Source: Globisporangium splendens
Taxonomy: Eukaryota > Oomycota > Peronosporomycetes > Pythiales > Pythiaceae
NCBI GenBank assembly: GCA_006386115.1
Contig: VFIW01000011.1
Coordinates: forward strand, 310,001 to 374,000
DNA: 64,000 nucleotides
Reading direction: 5' to 3'
Under the pieces are notes generated by a model. It worked only from the letters and a program-made list of their open reading frames with translations. It was not told the DNA's origin and ran no database searches. Of the stretch, positions 36,529 to 46,386 are shown one piece after another. Every line of letters begins with the position of its first letter. Position 1 is the stretch's first letter. The position numbers and the translations under genes were made by a program.

Positions 36529-38567
36529 AATATCAATTTAAACAGATCCACAGCGCTGTCAATAGACGGGATCACACGCAGAGAGGGGTGTGGACGCGTG
36601 CGCAAAGGATCAGTCTTCTGGGCGTGCGTGTCTGCGGGTGCGCGCGGCTTCTCTCTGCGGTGCTGCACGTGGAACTGCGGACCTCTCTTCTTCCTGCTTT
36701 GCTTGAGGCGGTTGCTGTACTGACTTGGCGCGAAATATGGCGCGTATGTTCGCGCGGCGCAGCAAAGCGGACAGTACCGAACTTAAGCGGAAAGCGCGCC
36801 AAAACCAAATATCCAAACTCTGCGCCAAAAATCACGTGCGATTTCTTTTACAGTCAATCAGAAGGGAGATATGTATTTTCAGCGAATCAAACATGCGTGT
36901 TTCTTGAATTCGAGCCAATCCACAGAGAATTGGACTCAGATGGAGAGAGAGAGAGAGAGAGAGAACTTGTGCATCCATCTGGTAGGAGTAGGTGCGGGAA
37001 CTGCAAGCAATGCACAGAAAGAGCCTCAAACAACATGCTCCACCATCATCACATATGCATGCACTCGAACTCTATGGAGTTTTACGCAACAGCATGCACG
37101 ACGTTTGCGCGCTTTAGATGCACAGGATATCTGCTGTTGGAGGATGATTTGCTTTCTGTCTGCGTCTGTTGTGCGAAGAATAACTACGTAAGAATGACTC
37201 TCAGAGCTTACTGTTGTTGCAGGCACGATGGAGGAAAGCATCGGCTTTTTGTAAGACGTATGCAACCGCATGCACTGAATCCAAGTCCAGGTGCAGTGAA
37301 GTGCTTCCTGGATCCCAAACCGAACTTATCTCAATTTGAACAGCATTTTTGGTGTTAGGTTCGCATTTTGACAACGCATGTACTGAATACTGTTAGCGCT
37401 GCTGCTGCAGTTGGTCTCTTTTCGCAAAATGCAGCCATTAAAGAAGGACGAAGCCGTCCCCAAGTGTCGTCCTGAAGGTGCAGCCACTGCTCTCGACGGG
37501 ACTGGAAACTGGACCACCCCGACACTGCAGTCTTGAGTTCTGTGAGCTCAGGTTCGTCGTCGTGACCTGCCTGTGCGCACATTACTTTGCACGACACAAT
37601 TGTGTTTCGAGCACGAACGGAGATGGGTCTCGCACTAGCAATCGGTCGGTAGAAGGTTGCTCGAGTGCACCCCATCAAGAGCTCAAACGAGATCACAACG
37701 CTTCCTTCATGCTGTTCGTCGCCTTCGCAGTTCGTGGTCTTGGGATCCAAGAATGCTGGCTTGGGTCGTCGAAAACCGAGCAGAATAATCAAACGACTTG
37801 GGGTCAGAGCCAAGTACATTCTGAGACACGACAGCAACTTGCTGTCGTTTCGCCACTGATCTCGCGTTGATGCAGCGCTGGCAACATGAGAGTCATGACG
37901 CTGGTGGAAGTTGCAAAGGTTAAACAAGAGGCAACGAAGGGGGTGCAACATGTTCCTTTAACATTTAACAATCTACAGCCAAAACACCATGTAAGCATGC
38001 AAGAGCAGTTTAAAAGCAGACGACTTCTGCAATCATACAAAAACCAAGTGCATTTGCATCTATTTCGATACAAGAGCACTGAACATTCCCTCGCTCACTT
38101 GAATTCTCTCCTTCCTTCCTTTGCTCTGCTCTTCTAGAAGAAATAGACAAGTTTTCTACGGTTGCAAGAGCAAATCGTCCACATCTCACTTGACGTTTAC
38201 TCTGTGTCCCTCACGATCGTTGCAAAGAAAAAGGTGCAAAATCACGAGCTTCCAACAAGAGCTTCCTTCAAACTCTCGTTCTGTCTGTCGACTGTGGAAT
38301 TGCCCCAACAGCCTTCTATTAGAAGCAACCCAAAAGATGGAGTGACGCAATCGTCTTCGGATCTTCGTGACGAGTGAGCTAATCACCTCTTTGTGTCGAG
38401 GATGACAAAAACAAGAGACAAGATGGGGTGAAGTAATCGATCAACCAACCGCCTCGGAGATCTTCCACCCCTCTTCCTGTTCGTCTTTCGACCTCCCGCA
38501 TCCTTTCTCACAATTGAATTTGCACCCCAGCAACCCAGTCAGCCTAACGTCTCATCTTCCAGCAACC
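36529..38567. other. 2-kb intergenic region between the SANT gene and the first AKR
   Basis: No supported gene. There is a (GA)n run near 36945-36963. Chance open frames exist on both strands (for example 36588-37358 forward and 37355-37951 reverse), but their translations are Cys/His/Arg-rich and unrecognised. The right end (after 38400) is a pyrimidine-rich promoter of the AKR gene. Confidence 0.35.
38508..38523 (+). promoter_or_regulatory. Inr+FPR-like motif of AKR copy 1
   Basis: TCACAATTGAATTTGC has the FPR heptamer AATTTGC and an initiator-like TCAC in the same spacing as the eEF3 element. It lies 45 bases upstream of the ATG in a CT-rich setting. Confidence 0.6.
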
Positions 38568-39623
38568 ATGGCCGCCTCCGCTCTCGCTCACAACATGAAG
38601 TACCGCTACCTTGGCAACTCGGGTCTCCTGGTCTCCACGCTCTCCTTCGGCAGTTGGGTCACGTTCGACACTCAATTGGACTTTGAGAAGGCGTACTCGA
38701 TCTTGGAGCACGCCTACAAGAACGGCATCAACTTCTTCGACAACGCTGAGATCTACGCAGATGGCGAGTCCGAGATCATCATGGGCAAGGCCATCAAAGC
38801 CGGTGTCGAGCGTGGTGTGTGGACTCGCGAAGATCTGGTCATCTCGACCAAGCTCTTCTGGGGCACCAAGAGGGGACCAAACGACCAGGGATTGAGTCGC
38901 AAGCACATCATCGAAGGCACCAAGGCGTCGCTCAAGCGATTCGAATTGGACTACGTCGACTTGATCTTCTGCCACCGTCAAGACCCATTCACCCCGATCG
39001 AAGAGACCGTGCGCGCCATGAACTACGTCATCGACCAGGGTTGGGCCTTCTACTGGGGAACCAGCGAGTGGAACGCACACGACGTGATTGAAGCGTGTGA
39101 GATCGCTGACCGTCTCGGATTGGCTCGTCCAGTGATGGACCAACCGCAATACCACATCCTGGAACGCTCGCGTGTGGACTACGACTTTGTCAACTTGTAC
39201 GAGAAGTACAAGTACGGTTTGACGACGTGGTCGCCGCTTGCTTCTGGTGTGCTGACGGGCAAATACAACAACGGCATTCCTGAAGGTTCGCGTCTGTCGC
39301 TGCCTCAGTACAAGGAAATGCTTTCGAACGGTCTCGAGGAGAAGGTTGAGAAGGCCAAGCAGTTGGAAGAAGTCGCGAAGGAGATCGGTGCCACGTTGGC
39401 GCAATTCTCGATCGCTTGGTGTGCTGCCAACAAGCACGTGTCGACGGTGATTCTTGGTGCTACGAGCATTGCGCAACTCGACGAGAACTTGAAGGCGATG
39501 GAGTTTATTGACAAGATCACGCCAGAGATCCGCGAGAAGGTCGATGCGATCGTGCAATTCAAGCCTCGTGTGTTGCCAAATGCTGCGCCATACGTCTACG
39601 CTGTGCGCACCAAGTACTTGTAA
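38568..39623 (+). CDS. Aldo-keto reductase, Kv-channel beta / KAB type, copy 1
   Basis: A single exon of 351 aa. It belongs to AKR family 6 (voltage-gated K+ channel beta subunits; plant KAB1 is the closest pattern I know). The fold is a TIM barrel binding NADPH. The tetrad is visible as Asp58 and Tyr63 in FFDNAEIYADG, Lys95 in VISTKLFWG, and His136 in IFCHRQDP (animal beta subunits have Asn there). Other hallmarks are GLSRKHIIEG, FYWGTSEWNAHD, TTWSPLASGVLTGKY and STVILGATS. It could act as a soluble reductase or as a channel partner. The ATG at 38568 (context CAACCATGG) is chosen over an upstream in-frame ATG at 38514, which would lie inside the promoter motif. Its second half (39009-39579) is identical to copy 2. 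Confidence 0.93.
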   Translation: MAASALAHNMKYRYLGNSGLLVSTLSFGSWVTFDTQLDFEKAYSILEHAYKNGINFFDNAEIYADGESEIIMGKAIKAGVERGVWTREDLVISTKLFWGTKRGPNDQGLSRKHIIEGTKASLKRFELDYVDLIFCHRQDPFTPIEETVRAMNYVIDQGWAFYWGTSEWNAHDVIEACEIADRLGLARPVMDQPQYHILERSRVDYDFVNLYEKYKYGLTTWSPLASGVLTGKYNNGIPEGSRLSLPQYKEMLSNGLEEKVEKAKQLEEVAKEIGATLAQFSIAWCAANKHVSTVILGATSIAQLDENLKAMEFIDKITPEIREKVDAIVQFKPRVLPNAAPYVYAVRTKYL

Positions 39624-40476
39624 GTGTTTTGTGGCAGTGTGCGTCTGCATATCATGCTTGCAATCTTCTCCCTAGTCTGGGAGTTTGAACGGTACTACTG
39701 CAGTCCGGTAATATATGCCTCTAAGTTTCCTGTACTCGCATTCGCAGCCCATCAACAGGTATCATCATAAGACGCGATGTGTGGGAAAACCAAATGATAA
39801 TCGCGTGGGTGGGAGAATATCGGTTAATTTTCTTTGTGCACATCGTGGAGCGTCGCTCGCGATGGAATACTCGCTCCAAAAGCCCGCAGCATCGGCGACC
39901 ACAGTCCACTCATTCCACATGCTGCTAATGGAAAAGAAGCATTTGCGGGAGCACGAAGACATTACTTGCTGCCTCAAGCAATCGAATGTCTATGATGGAG
40001 TTTTGGGTCAAAGCCTTTGAGTCCTAGATCGAAATGGGAGCGTTTGCATCGATGCTTCTAATTCACGAGCCTGTCCTTTGCTTCCAGACTGCTACGCTGT
40101 GACAGTGCATTCCCTCGAGCGTGTGCACTACAACCTGTTCGCACTCAACACTCGAATGCAGAGAAACCTGGGAATCACGCACCCATATCACACCACGAAT
40201 GAATGCAAAAGAAGTGGGAGCGAGCGCGCTTCTGTTCAGAGCATTTTGTCCCTATTTAACGGCTTGTCCACTATGCGTCCACTCTTGTTCCACCATTGAG
40301 ACCTTCTATTAAAGTGGGTCACAACGTTGAGTGATGCTGTAATCACAACACTCATCGTGATCTTCCAATCTTCAAAGACGGACGCCATTGCCATTGCTCG
40401 CTCCCTCCACACAATTGAATTTGCGTCCAAGCAGCTCAGTCGATCCCAAGCCTCCATTCTCTGTCTTCCAGCAACC
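39624..40476. other. Intergenic region between AKR copies 1 and 2
   Basis: About 850 bases. The first 33 bases after the stop (AAGTACTTGTAAGTG... through GTGTGCGT) are also shared with copy 2, then similarity ends. No other gene was recognised. The 3' end holds the promoter of copy 2. Confidence 0.45.
40407..40424 (+). promoter_or_regulatory. Inr+FPR-like motif of AKR copy 2
   Basis: CCACACAATTGAATTTGC repeats the copy 1 motif (core CACAATTGAATTTGC), 53 bases upstream of the start codon. Confidence 0.6.
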
Positions 40477-41529
40477 ATGGCCGTCGCTCCAGCGCACAAC
40501 ATGAAGTACCGCTACCTTGGCAACTCGGGTCTCCTGGTCTCCACGCTCTCCTTCGGCAGTTGGGTCACGTTCGACACGCAGTTGGACTTTGAGAAGGCGT
40601 ACTCGATCTTGGAGCACGCCTACAAGAACGGCATCAACTTCTTCGACAACGCGGAAGCGTATGCGGCCGGTCAGTCCGAGATCATCATGGGCAAGGCCAT
40701 CAAGGCTGGCATTGAGCGTGGTGTGTGGACTCGTGAAGATCTGGTCATCTCGACCAAGATCTTCTGGGGCTACCGTAGTGGACCAAACGAGCAAGGGTTG
40801 AGCCGCAAGCACATCATCGAAGGCACCAAGGCTGCGCTCAAGCGATTCGACCAGGAGTACGTGGATCTGATCTTCTGCCACCGTCCTGACCCACGTACTC
40901 CTATTGAGGAGACTGTGCGCGCCATGAACTACGTCATCGACCAGGGTTGGGCCTTCTACTGGGGAACCAGCGAGTGGAACGCACACGACGTGATTGAAGC
41001 GTGTGAGATCGCTGACCGTCTCGGATTGGCTCGTCCAGTGATGGACCAACCGCAATACCACATCCTGGAACGCTCGCGTGTGGACTACGACTTTGTCAAC
41101 TTGTACGAGAAGTACAAGTACGGTTTGACGACGTGGTCGCCGCTTGCTTCTGGTGTGCTGACGGGCAAATACAACAACGGCATTCCTGAAGGTTCGCGTC
41201 TGTCGCTGCCTCAGTACAAGGAAATGCTTTCGAACGGTCTCGAGGAGAAGGTTGAGAAGGCCAAGCAGTTGGAAGAAGTCGCGAAGGAGATCGGTGCCAC
41301 GTTGGCGCAATTCTCGATCGCTTGGTGTGCTGCCAACAAGCACGTGTCGACGGTGATTCTTGGTGCTACGAGCATTGCGCAACTCGACGAGAACTTGAAG
41401 GCGATGGAGTTTATTGACAAGATCACGCCAGAGATCCGCGAGAAGGTCGATGCGATCGTGCAATTCAAGCCTCGTGTGTTGCCAAGCGCTGAGCCGTTCA
41501 TTCACCAATTGCGCTCCAAGTACTTGTAA
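40477..41529 (+). CDS. Aldo-keto reductase, Kv-channel beta / KAB type, copy 2
   Basis: A single exon of 350 aa with the same family motifs as copy 1 (FFDNAEAYAAG, VISTKIFWG, IFCHRPDPRTP, FYWGTSEWNAHD). All four tetrad residues are present. The first half differs from copy 1 at many positions; in the middle it carries the RFDQEYVDLIFCHRPDPRTP variant also found in copy 3. From 40915 to 41485 it is base-for-base the same as copy 1, then diverges again at the last residues. The retroelement has inserted about 100 bp beyond its stop. Start chosen at CAACCATGG, matching copy 1. Confidence 0.93.
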   Translation: MAVAPAHNMKYRYLGNSGLLVSTLSFGSWVTFDTQLDFEKAYSILEHAYKNGINFFDNAEAYAAGQSEIIMGKAIKAGIERGVWTREDLVISTKIFWGYRSGPNEQGLSRKHIIEGTKAALKRFDQEYVDLIFCHRPDPRTPIEETVRAMNYVIDQGWAFYWGTSEWNAHDVIEACEIADRLGLARPVMDQPQYHILERSRVDYDFVNLYEKYKYGLTTWSPLASGVLTGKYNNGIPEGSRLSLPQYKEMLSNGLEEKVEKAKQLEEVAKEIGATLAQFSIAWCAANKHVSTVILGATSIAQLDENLKAMEFIDKITPEIREKVDAIVQFKPRVLPSAEPFIHQLRSKYL

Positions 41530-41616
41530 GTGTTTTGTGGCAGTGTGCGTGTAGCTAGCATGTTAGCATTTCACTCGGACGCGTAAGCCGTCGAGCACAA
41601 TACTACTGCAGATTCT

Positions 41617-41631
41617 TCTGCTTGCGTAAAA
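41617..41631 (+). repeat. Left target-site duplication of the LINE insertion
   Basis: TCTGCTTGCGTAAAA, repeated without mismatch at 44436-44450 on the other side of the element. Confidence 0.85.
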
Positions 41632-44435
41632 TGACGCTCCGGGAATTGTGATGCTTGACTTCATGAAGGCTTACGACACATTGGACAGAGACTTTTTGTA
41701 CCTTGTGCTGAGCAAGTTCGGCTTTGGGCGACAATTTGTGGATTTAGTACGTCGAATGCACTCGGAAACTACGGCGCAATACCTGGTGAACGGTGAAGTG
41801 TCGAGAGAATGGGAGGTCAAGTCGGGAATTCGTCAAGGTTGCCCCCTGGCCCCTCTCCTGTTTATCGTCGCCGCGGAGATTCTCGCACTGGCAGTTCAGC
41901 AAGACCCCCATCTGGAAGGAATTCGTGTGACCAGATCCGGAGCAGAACCCCATCTCATTTCGACCTTCGTTGACGACTCCGCCGTCTTTTTGAAACAAGT
42001 GAAACAACTGCCTCGACTGATGCAGCTGCTGTCCGAGTTCGACCAGCAATCAGGTCTGCACGTGCAACCAACGAAAAGCAGCTACATATGTCTCAGCACA
42101 GCAGTAGTCCAGGAACAAAGATGCGGCATTCCAATCCTGAAGCATGGAGAGACAGTGAAGTATACAGAAGCCTGGCATGAACAGGTGCATCGGGACAAAA
42201 GTCAAAACCGGGGATGTTGCGCGGTTTCACCAAAGGAGCGAAGCCAGCTGGCACAGACAAGGCTGTACCAGACAAACAATATTCACAGACTCGGGTGGGA
42301 GTATCTCTGTGAAGACCTGGTGGTGGCAGAGAGACGCAATCCCGCGTGGAAAGACGATCTGAAGCAGCAAATGGAATCCTTACTACCGACCCTGGATCTT
42401 GAGTGGAGATCAGACGGATGTGTAGGCGTGTACTTTGGGAGAAAACCTGAGCAGACGATTCATCAACTATCGGAAGAGACTCGAGCCTTCTGGCCATCCT
42501 TTCAGTGGAACGACAACCCCTGGGTAATCGACAGTCAAGGCGAGCAGTATACAGTCAAAACGGTTCCTTTCCTGAAGGAATGCAATTTGGCCAGCTTCAA
42601 CGTGAGACGGGAAGAAGAGCGAGTGTTCTCCGTGCGGATACCAACCATGACGGCGACTCTCACGTTCAAACGAATGACCACCTTGCGAAAACTCGTAACC
42701 AGCATCATTCTATGCTCACCAGAGATAGAAATCGATGCGGTCAACCAGTTGAACAGTCACCAGGAGCCGTGGAGCAGGAAACACACAGAACGAGAGTACA
42801 AGTGGATCAGCAACGGCATGGGAACCATCATCGCGGTGCCAGTATCGGAGGGGAGCCACACGGACTACATCCAGATGCAACGGCAAGCAAACGGAGTTCT
42901 CTGGACAGTGACCGACTGGGCTGGGGATGCTACCTGTCAACAAGACGTGGCAATGATCGAAGAAGAAATAAAAACTGTAGGGTGGACTTTCAAACCTCAC
43001 CCGCTCACGACTCACTGTCCATGGCTGGTGCATGAACGTACTCCCCCAAACAGTATCCAGAAGACAATTGACCGAGCACGAACACGAAGGTTGCACAGCA
43101 AGTTGTATCAAGGTCTCGGAGGACTCATAGACAAGCTCTACGAAGTCGCGAAAACTGACCAGTGGTACAGCCATGTACAGTATCGACTACCAGCAGATCT
43201 ATGGAAACAACGAGGATGTCTTACGCCGTTTCAGATGTGGACGACATACCGGATTTCTACGATGCAGCTCAACCTGTTCCATCCGGGAAGGATCGAGTCT
43301 TCGGCGTGCCCAAGCAATGCCGGATGTGGGGAAACAAAAGAAACTATCTCACACATAGTCTGGAGTTGCAAGCGAGCACAAGCCGCGTGGACGGCCTTCC
43401 TCGGAAGATGGATGGGTCGAACATTGACGAATCAAGCACTCAACCTCTTCCTGCCTCATATTGCTAGTCGCACAGCCCCGCTAGGTCAACGATCTTTGCT
43501 CCGGGAAATGGAAAAGCACTTCGGGTTCATTGCTCCGGAACACTCTACAGCATTACAGAAACTTTGGTTTATCGTCACATCAAGCATCCCAGTACTGCTG
43601 TGGAGAACGAGAGTGGAAATAGTGCATGAACGGCAACATCTCACTATTGAAGAAAGTACCCAGCGAGTGTGGACAGCGTGTGTGATGCAAGTGCAGACTG
43701 TGGCTCATCGGATGAGAACGCTCAAAGGAGAAAAGATCAATGCAACTTGCCTGAGCCAACTGCTCAGCGTACTGGAGAGACAAGATTTGTCGCGCCAACT
43801 GGAAGCATGGGCGACGGCGCGATTGTATTTCGATGGAGGTGCACGCGGCAACCCAGGTCCAGGAGGCAGCGGATGGGCACTCAACTTCCTGAATGAACGC
43901 ACCAATCGATGGGAACTCAAAGCATGCGGCTATGCGTACATGGGACCAGAAGTCACGAACAACAGGTGCGAATACAGCGCGCTGAAAGATGGCCTGGCAT
44001 ACAGTGCACACTACCTACAGCACTATGAAGTCAAGTTGGAAGTCTTCGGAGATAGCCAAATGATTATCGCAGCCCAGAACGGGTTCTCTTCTATATGCCA
44101 GACCAAGATGCAGCCATTAGCAGTTCGGGTAAACCAAATCATCACCAACTTTGCATGGACCTCCTGGAATCACACAAAACGAGAACAAAACAAAATGGCC
44201 GATCTTCTCGCCAACACGGCAATGAACTCCAAGAATACAAAGATACTCACCGACGAATCGCGGGGAAATGATCAAGTTGTTATGTCCCAAGTCGCAGCTC
44301 TACTCGACAATGATATCGGTGCCACACCGTCAAAGCTTAGAAACACCACACTGTCAGCAGTGTTAATGAGACTCAGGAATTCTTAAACTGTATGTAGACC
44401 ATGAGATCAATAGAATTACCTTCTCTCTCTCTCTC
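41632..44435 (+). mobile_element. 5'-truncated LINE-type non-LTR retrotransposon
   Basis: A 2.8-kb insert between two copies of a 15-bp direct repeat. The left boundary falls directly before the reverse transcriptase active-site region, so the endonuclease and N-terminal parts are missing, as expected for incomplete target-primed reverse transcription. The right end has a short leader after the stop and a (CT)n tail near 44421-44438 instead of poly-A. No long terminal repeats are present. The insertion sits between convergent AKR copies 2 and 3. The long open frame and exact duplication suggest it is young. Confidence 0.85.
41651..44386 (+). CDS. Reverse transcriptase / RNase H fragment of the LINE
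   Basis: An open frame of about 911 codons; an in-frame GTG lies at 41648 and the first ATG at 41651. It starts at RT motif A ([15 protein letters not shown]), then motif B ([14 protein letters not shown]) and motif C (FVDDSAVF, the usual F/YADD box with Val). The part before motif A is absent. A long middle region is only weakly recognisable and may contain a deletion after the RT thumb (HGETVKY runs straight into an unusual sequence). A zinc-knuckle-like segment [21 protein letters not shown] follows, split by fewer than the usual residues. The C-terminal RNase H domain has [19 protein letters not shown], the [11 protein letters not shown]lu and FGDSQMII Asp. Truncation means it cannot move by itself; it probably lacks its own promoter. 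No evidence that it is expressed. Confidence 0.8.
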   Translation: MLDFMKAYDTLDRDFLYLVLSKFGFGRQFVDLVRRMHSETTAQYLVNGEVSREWEVKSGIRQGCPLAPLLFIVAAEILALAVQQDPHLEGIRVTRSGAEPHLISTFVDDSAVFLKQVKQLPRLMQLLSEFDQQSGLHVQPTKSSYICLSTAVVQEQRCGIPILKHGETVKYTEAWHEQVHRDKSQNRGCCAVSPKERSQLAQTRLYQTNNIHRLGWEYLCEDLVVAERRNPAWKDDLKQQMESLLPTLDLEWRSDGCVGVYFGRKPEQTIHQLSEETRAFWPSFQWNDNPWVIDSQGEQYTVKTVPFLKECNLASFNVRREEERVFSVRIPTMTATLTFKRMTTLRKLVTSIILCSPEIEIDAVNQLNSHQEPWSRKHTEREYKWISNGMGTIIAVPVSEGSHTDYIQMQRQANGVLWTVTDWAGDATCQQDVAMIEEEIKTVGWTFKPHPLTTHCPWLVHERTPPNSIQKTIDRARTRRLHSKLYQGLGGLIDKLYEVAKTDQWYSHVQYRLPADLWKQRGCLTPFQMWTTYRISTMQLNLFHPGRIESSACPSNAGCGETKETISHIVWSCKRAQAAWTAFLGRWMGRTLTNQALNLFLPHIASRTAPLGQRSLLREMEKHFGFIAPEHSTALQKLWFIVTSSIPVLLWRTRVEIVHERQHLTIEESTQRVWTACVMQVQTVAHRMRTLKGEKINATCLSQLLSVLERQDLSRQLEAWATARLYFDGGARGNPGPGGSGWALNFLNERTNRWELKACGYAYMGPEVTNNRCEYSALKDGLAYSAHYLQHYEVKLEVFGDSQMIIAAQNGFSSICQTKMQPLAVRVNQIITNFAWTSWNHTKREQNKMADLLANTAMNSKNTKILTDESRGNDQVVMSQVAALLDNDIGATPSKLRNTTLSAVLMRLRNS

Positions 44436-44450
44436 TCTGCTTGCGTAAAA
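44436..44450 (+). repeat. Right target-site duplication of the LINE insertion
   Basis: TCTGCTTGCGTAAAA, directly following the (CT)n tail; matches 41617-41631 exactly. The first few bases could be shared with the tail, so the true duplication may be 13-15 bp. Confidence 0.85.
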
Positions 44451-44788
44451 GGCAAAGTAACGCTCAGGTTGGGTATGAAGCAAGTGTGGTTTTCGCTACT
44501 GACGCTACAGAGTGCATCGAGCGAGCGATGATTTGAATTTGGGGATGGCGCCACTGTTGCGAGAATCCCATCAGCTGCATGTGGGGTGAGGCGATACCAT
44601 TTGCCTGATCTAATGGTATCACTCACCCAAGCATCATCGATAGGGCAGTTTTCGAGAATGGAGCTTGGAGAACGTACAGTTAGAGCGGGAAAAGCAAATC
44701 GCCATGCGGCATCTTTCAGTTTTTCACACATCGTGTCTATTTGTTGTTTGGTCCAAAATTTGATTGCTCGTTGAACAAATATGCTCGC
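44451..44788. other. Short gap between the LINE and AKR copy 3
   Basis: About 340 bases downstream of the right duplication, before the stop codon of the minus-strand AKR copy 3. No gene or repeat recognised. Confidence 0.35.
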
Positions 44789-45841
44789 TTACAAGTACTT
44801 GGTGCGCAGTTGGTGCACATCGGCCTCGGCGCTTGGCAGCACGCGAGGCACGTAGTTGACAATCGCGTCGACCTTTGCGCGGATCTCCGGTGTGATCTTG
44901 TCGACGAAGTCGAGCGCCTTCAGGTTCTCGTCGAGCTGCTCGATGCTCGTAGCTCCGAGGATGACCGTCGACACGTGCTTGTTGGCGGCGCACCAAGCAA
45001 TCGAGAATTGCGCCAACGTGGCACCGATCTCCTTGGCAACCACCGCCAGCTCGTCAGCCTTAGCGATCTTCTCTTCGAGACCATTGGCGAGATAGTTTCT
45101 GTACAGAGGGATCGACAGACGCGAACCTTCAGGGATACCCTTGCTGTACTTGCCCGTCAGCACACCAGAAGCAAGCGGCGACCACGTCGTCAAACCGTAC
45201 TTGTACTTCTCGTACAAGTTGACAAAGTCGTAATCCACACGCGAGCGTTCCAGGATGTGGTATTGCGGTTGATCCATCACTGGACGAGCCAATCCGAGAC
45301 GGTCAGCGATCTCGCATGCTTCGATCACGTCGTGTGCGTTCCACTCGCTGGTTCCCCAGTAGAAGGCCCAACCCTGGTCGATGACGTAGTTCATGGCGCG
45401 CACAGTCTCCTCAATAGGAGTACGTGGGTCAGGACGGTGGCAGAAGATCAGATCCACGTACTCCTGGTCGAATCGTTTGAGCGCAGCCTTCGTGCCTTCG
45501 ATGATGTGCTTGCGACTGAGACCGACATCGTTCGGCCCGCTCTTGTAGCCCCAGAAGAGCTTGGTCGAGATGACCAGATCTTCGCGAGACCACACACCAC
45601 GCTCAATGCCAGCCTTGATGGCCTTGCCCATAATGATCTCGGACTCACCATGCGCGTAGATCTCGGCGTTATCAAAGAAGTTGATGCCGTTCTTGTAGGC
45701 GTGCTCCAAGATCGAGTACGCCTTCTCAAAGTCCAATTGAGTGTTAAACGTGACCCAACTGCCGAAGGAGAGCGTGGAGACCAGGAGACCCGAGTTGCCA
45801 AGGTAGCGGTACTTCATGTTGTGCGCTGGAGCGACGGCCAT
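44789..45841 (-). CDS. Aldo-keto reductase, Kv-channel beta / KAB type, copy 3
   Basis: A single minus-strand exon of 350 aa, start ATG 45841. It has the same tetrad and hallmarks as the other copies (FFDNAEIYAHG, VISTKLFWGYKSGPND, IFCHRPDPRTP). Its N-terminal MAVAPAHNMKYRY and middle variant match copy 2. The segment from GWAFYWG through ASGVLTGKY is nearly identical in DNA to copies 1 and 2. The following part (SKGIPEGSRLSIPLYRNYLANGLEEKIAKADEL) is clearly different, so the gene is a mosaic. It is convergent with copy 2, with the LINE between their 3' ends. Confidence 0.93.
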   Translation of the reverse strand: MAVAPAHNMKYRYLGNSGLLVSTLSFGSWVTFNTQLDFEKAYSILEHAYKNGINFFDNAEIYAHGESEIIMGKAIKAGIERGVWSREDLVISTKLFWGYKSGPNDVGLSRKHIIEGTKAALKRFDQEYVDLIFCHRPDPRTPIEETVRAMNYVIDQGWAFYWGTSEWNAHDVIEACEIADRLGLARPVMDQPQYHILERSRVDYDFVNLYEKYKYGLTTWSPLASGVLTGKYSKGIPEGSRLSIPLYRNYLANGLEEKIAKADELAVVAKEIGATLAQFSIAWCAANKHVSTVILGATSIEQLDENLKALDFVDKITPEIRAKVDAIVNYVPRVLPSAEADVHQLRTKYL

Positions 45842-45892
45842 GGCTGCTGAAAGGAGAGGAAGAAGCTGGAGATTGAGTGTCTTGGCTTGGAG

Positions 45893-45910
45893 GCGAATTC
45901 GATTGTGTGG
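45893..45910 (-). promoter_or_regulatory. Inr+FPR-like motif of AKR copy 3
   Basis: Read on the minus strand, CCACACAATCGAATTCGC aligns with the copy 2 motif, with C for T in the FPR (AATTCGC). It lies about 52 bases upstream of the ATG. Confidence 0.5.
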
Positions 45911-46386
45911 ACCTCTCGCGATGCCGCCGTCGGAAGCCGAACCTCGCACACGAAATCCGAAAGCGTTTGCGAACCAACGGGGCTGGTGGTGGAGCGAGCG
46001 TGCGGCAGAACCTGGAGCTGCGGAGTCACTCTGAGGCGCTTGGCTCCCGAGTTGAATCCGCCACTCGATCTTGGGAGGATCTACGAGGCAGTTTTATGAT
46101 GAGCTCCATCTCACGGCGCTGATTGGCCAAAGTGGTCGACTAGGGTAATGGACATAAAACGGGTGAATATTTCGATTCTTGGTGAAATGCATCGCGTTTC
46201 GAGCAATCAGAGACTTGTATTTTGTGTTAAACAGTAAAAAATGGGGAAAGACAATGAGAGACCATCACTCTCGTTCCTGGATAACCAGACGAATGGAAAA
46301 ATACCAGAACAAAATAGTATATTGTAAAATGTATTTGCACAATTGCAGTTATTTCTCCAGACTGCTTCTCGCCTGCATTGGCGCTG
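45911..46386. other. Intergenic region between AKR copy 3 and the AKR pseudogene
   Basis: About 475 bases with no gene. The part near 46160-46330 is AT-rich. It contains the upstream region of copy 3 and the 3' side of the pseudogene. Confidence 0.35.

Noticed and set aside
36588..37951. Open frames on both strands (36588-37358 forward, 37355-37951 reverse) in the gap before the AKR cluster
   Set aside because: Translations are Cys/His/Arg-rich and not recognised; neither has a sensible start context or a splicing partner. A decayed element cannot be excluded.
41632..44435. LTR retrotransposon or viral-type integrated element
   Set aside because: There are no long terminal repeats, protease or integrase. 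The order RT then RNase H, 5' truncation and simple-repeat tail fit a LINE.
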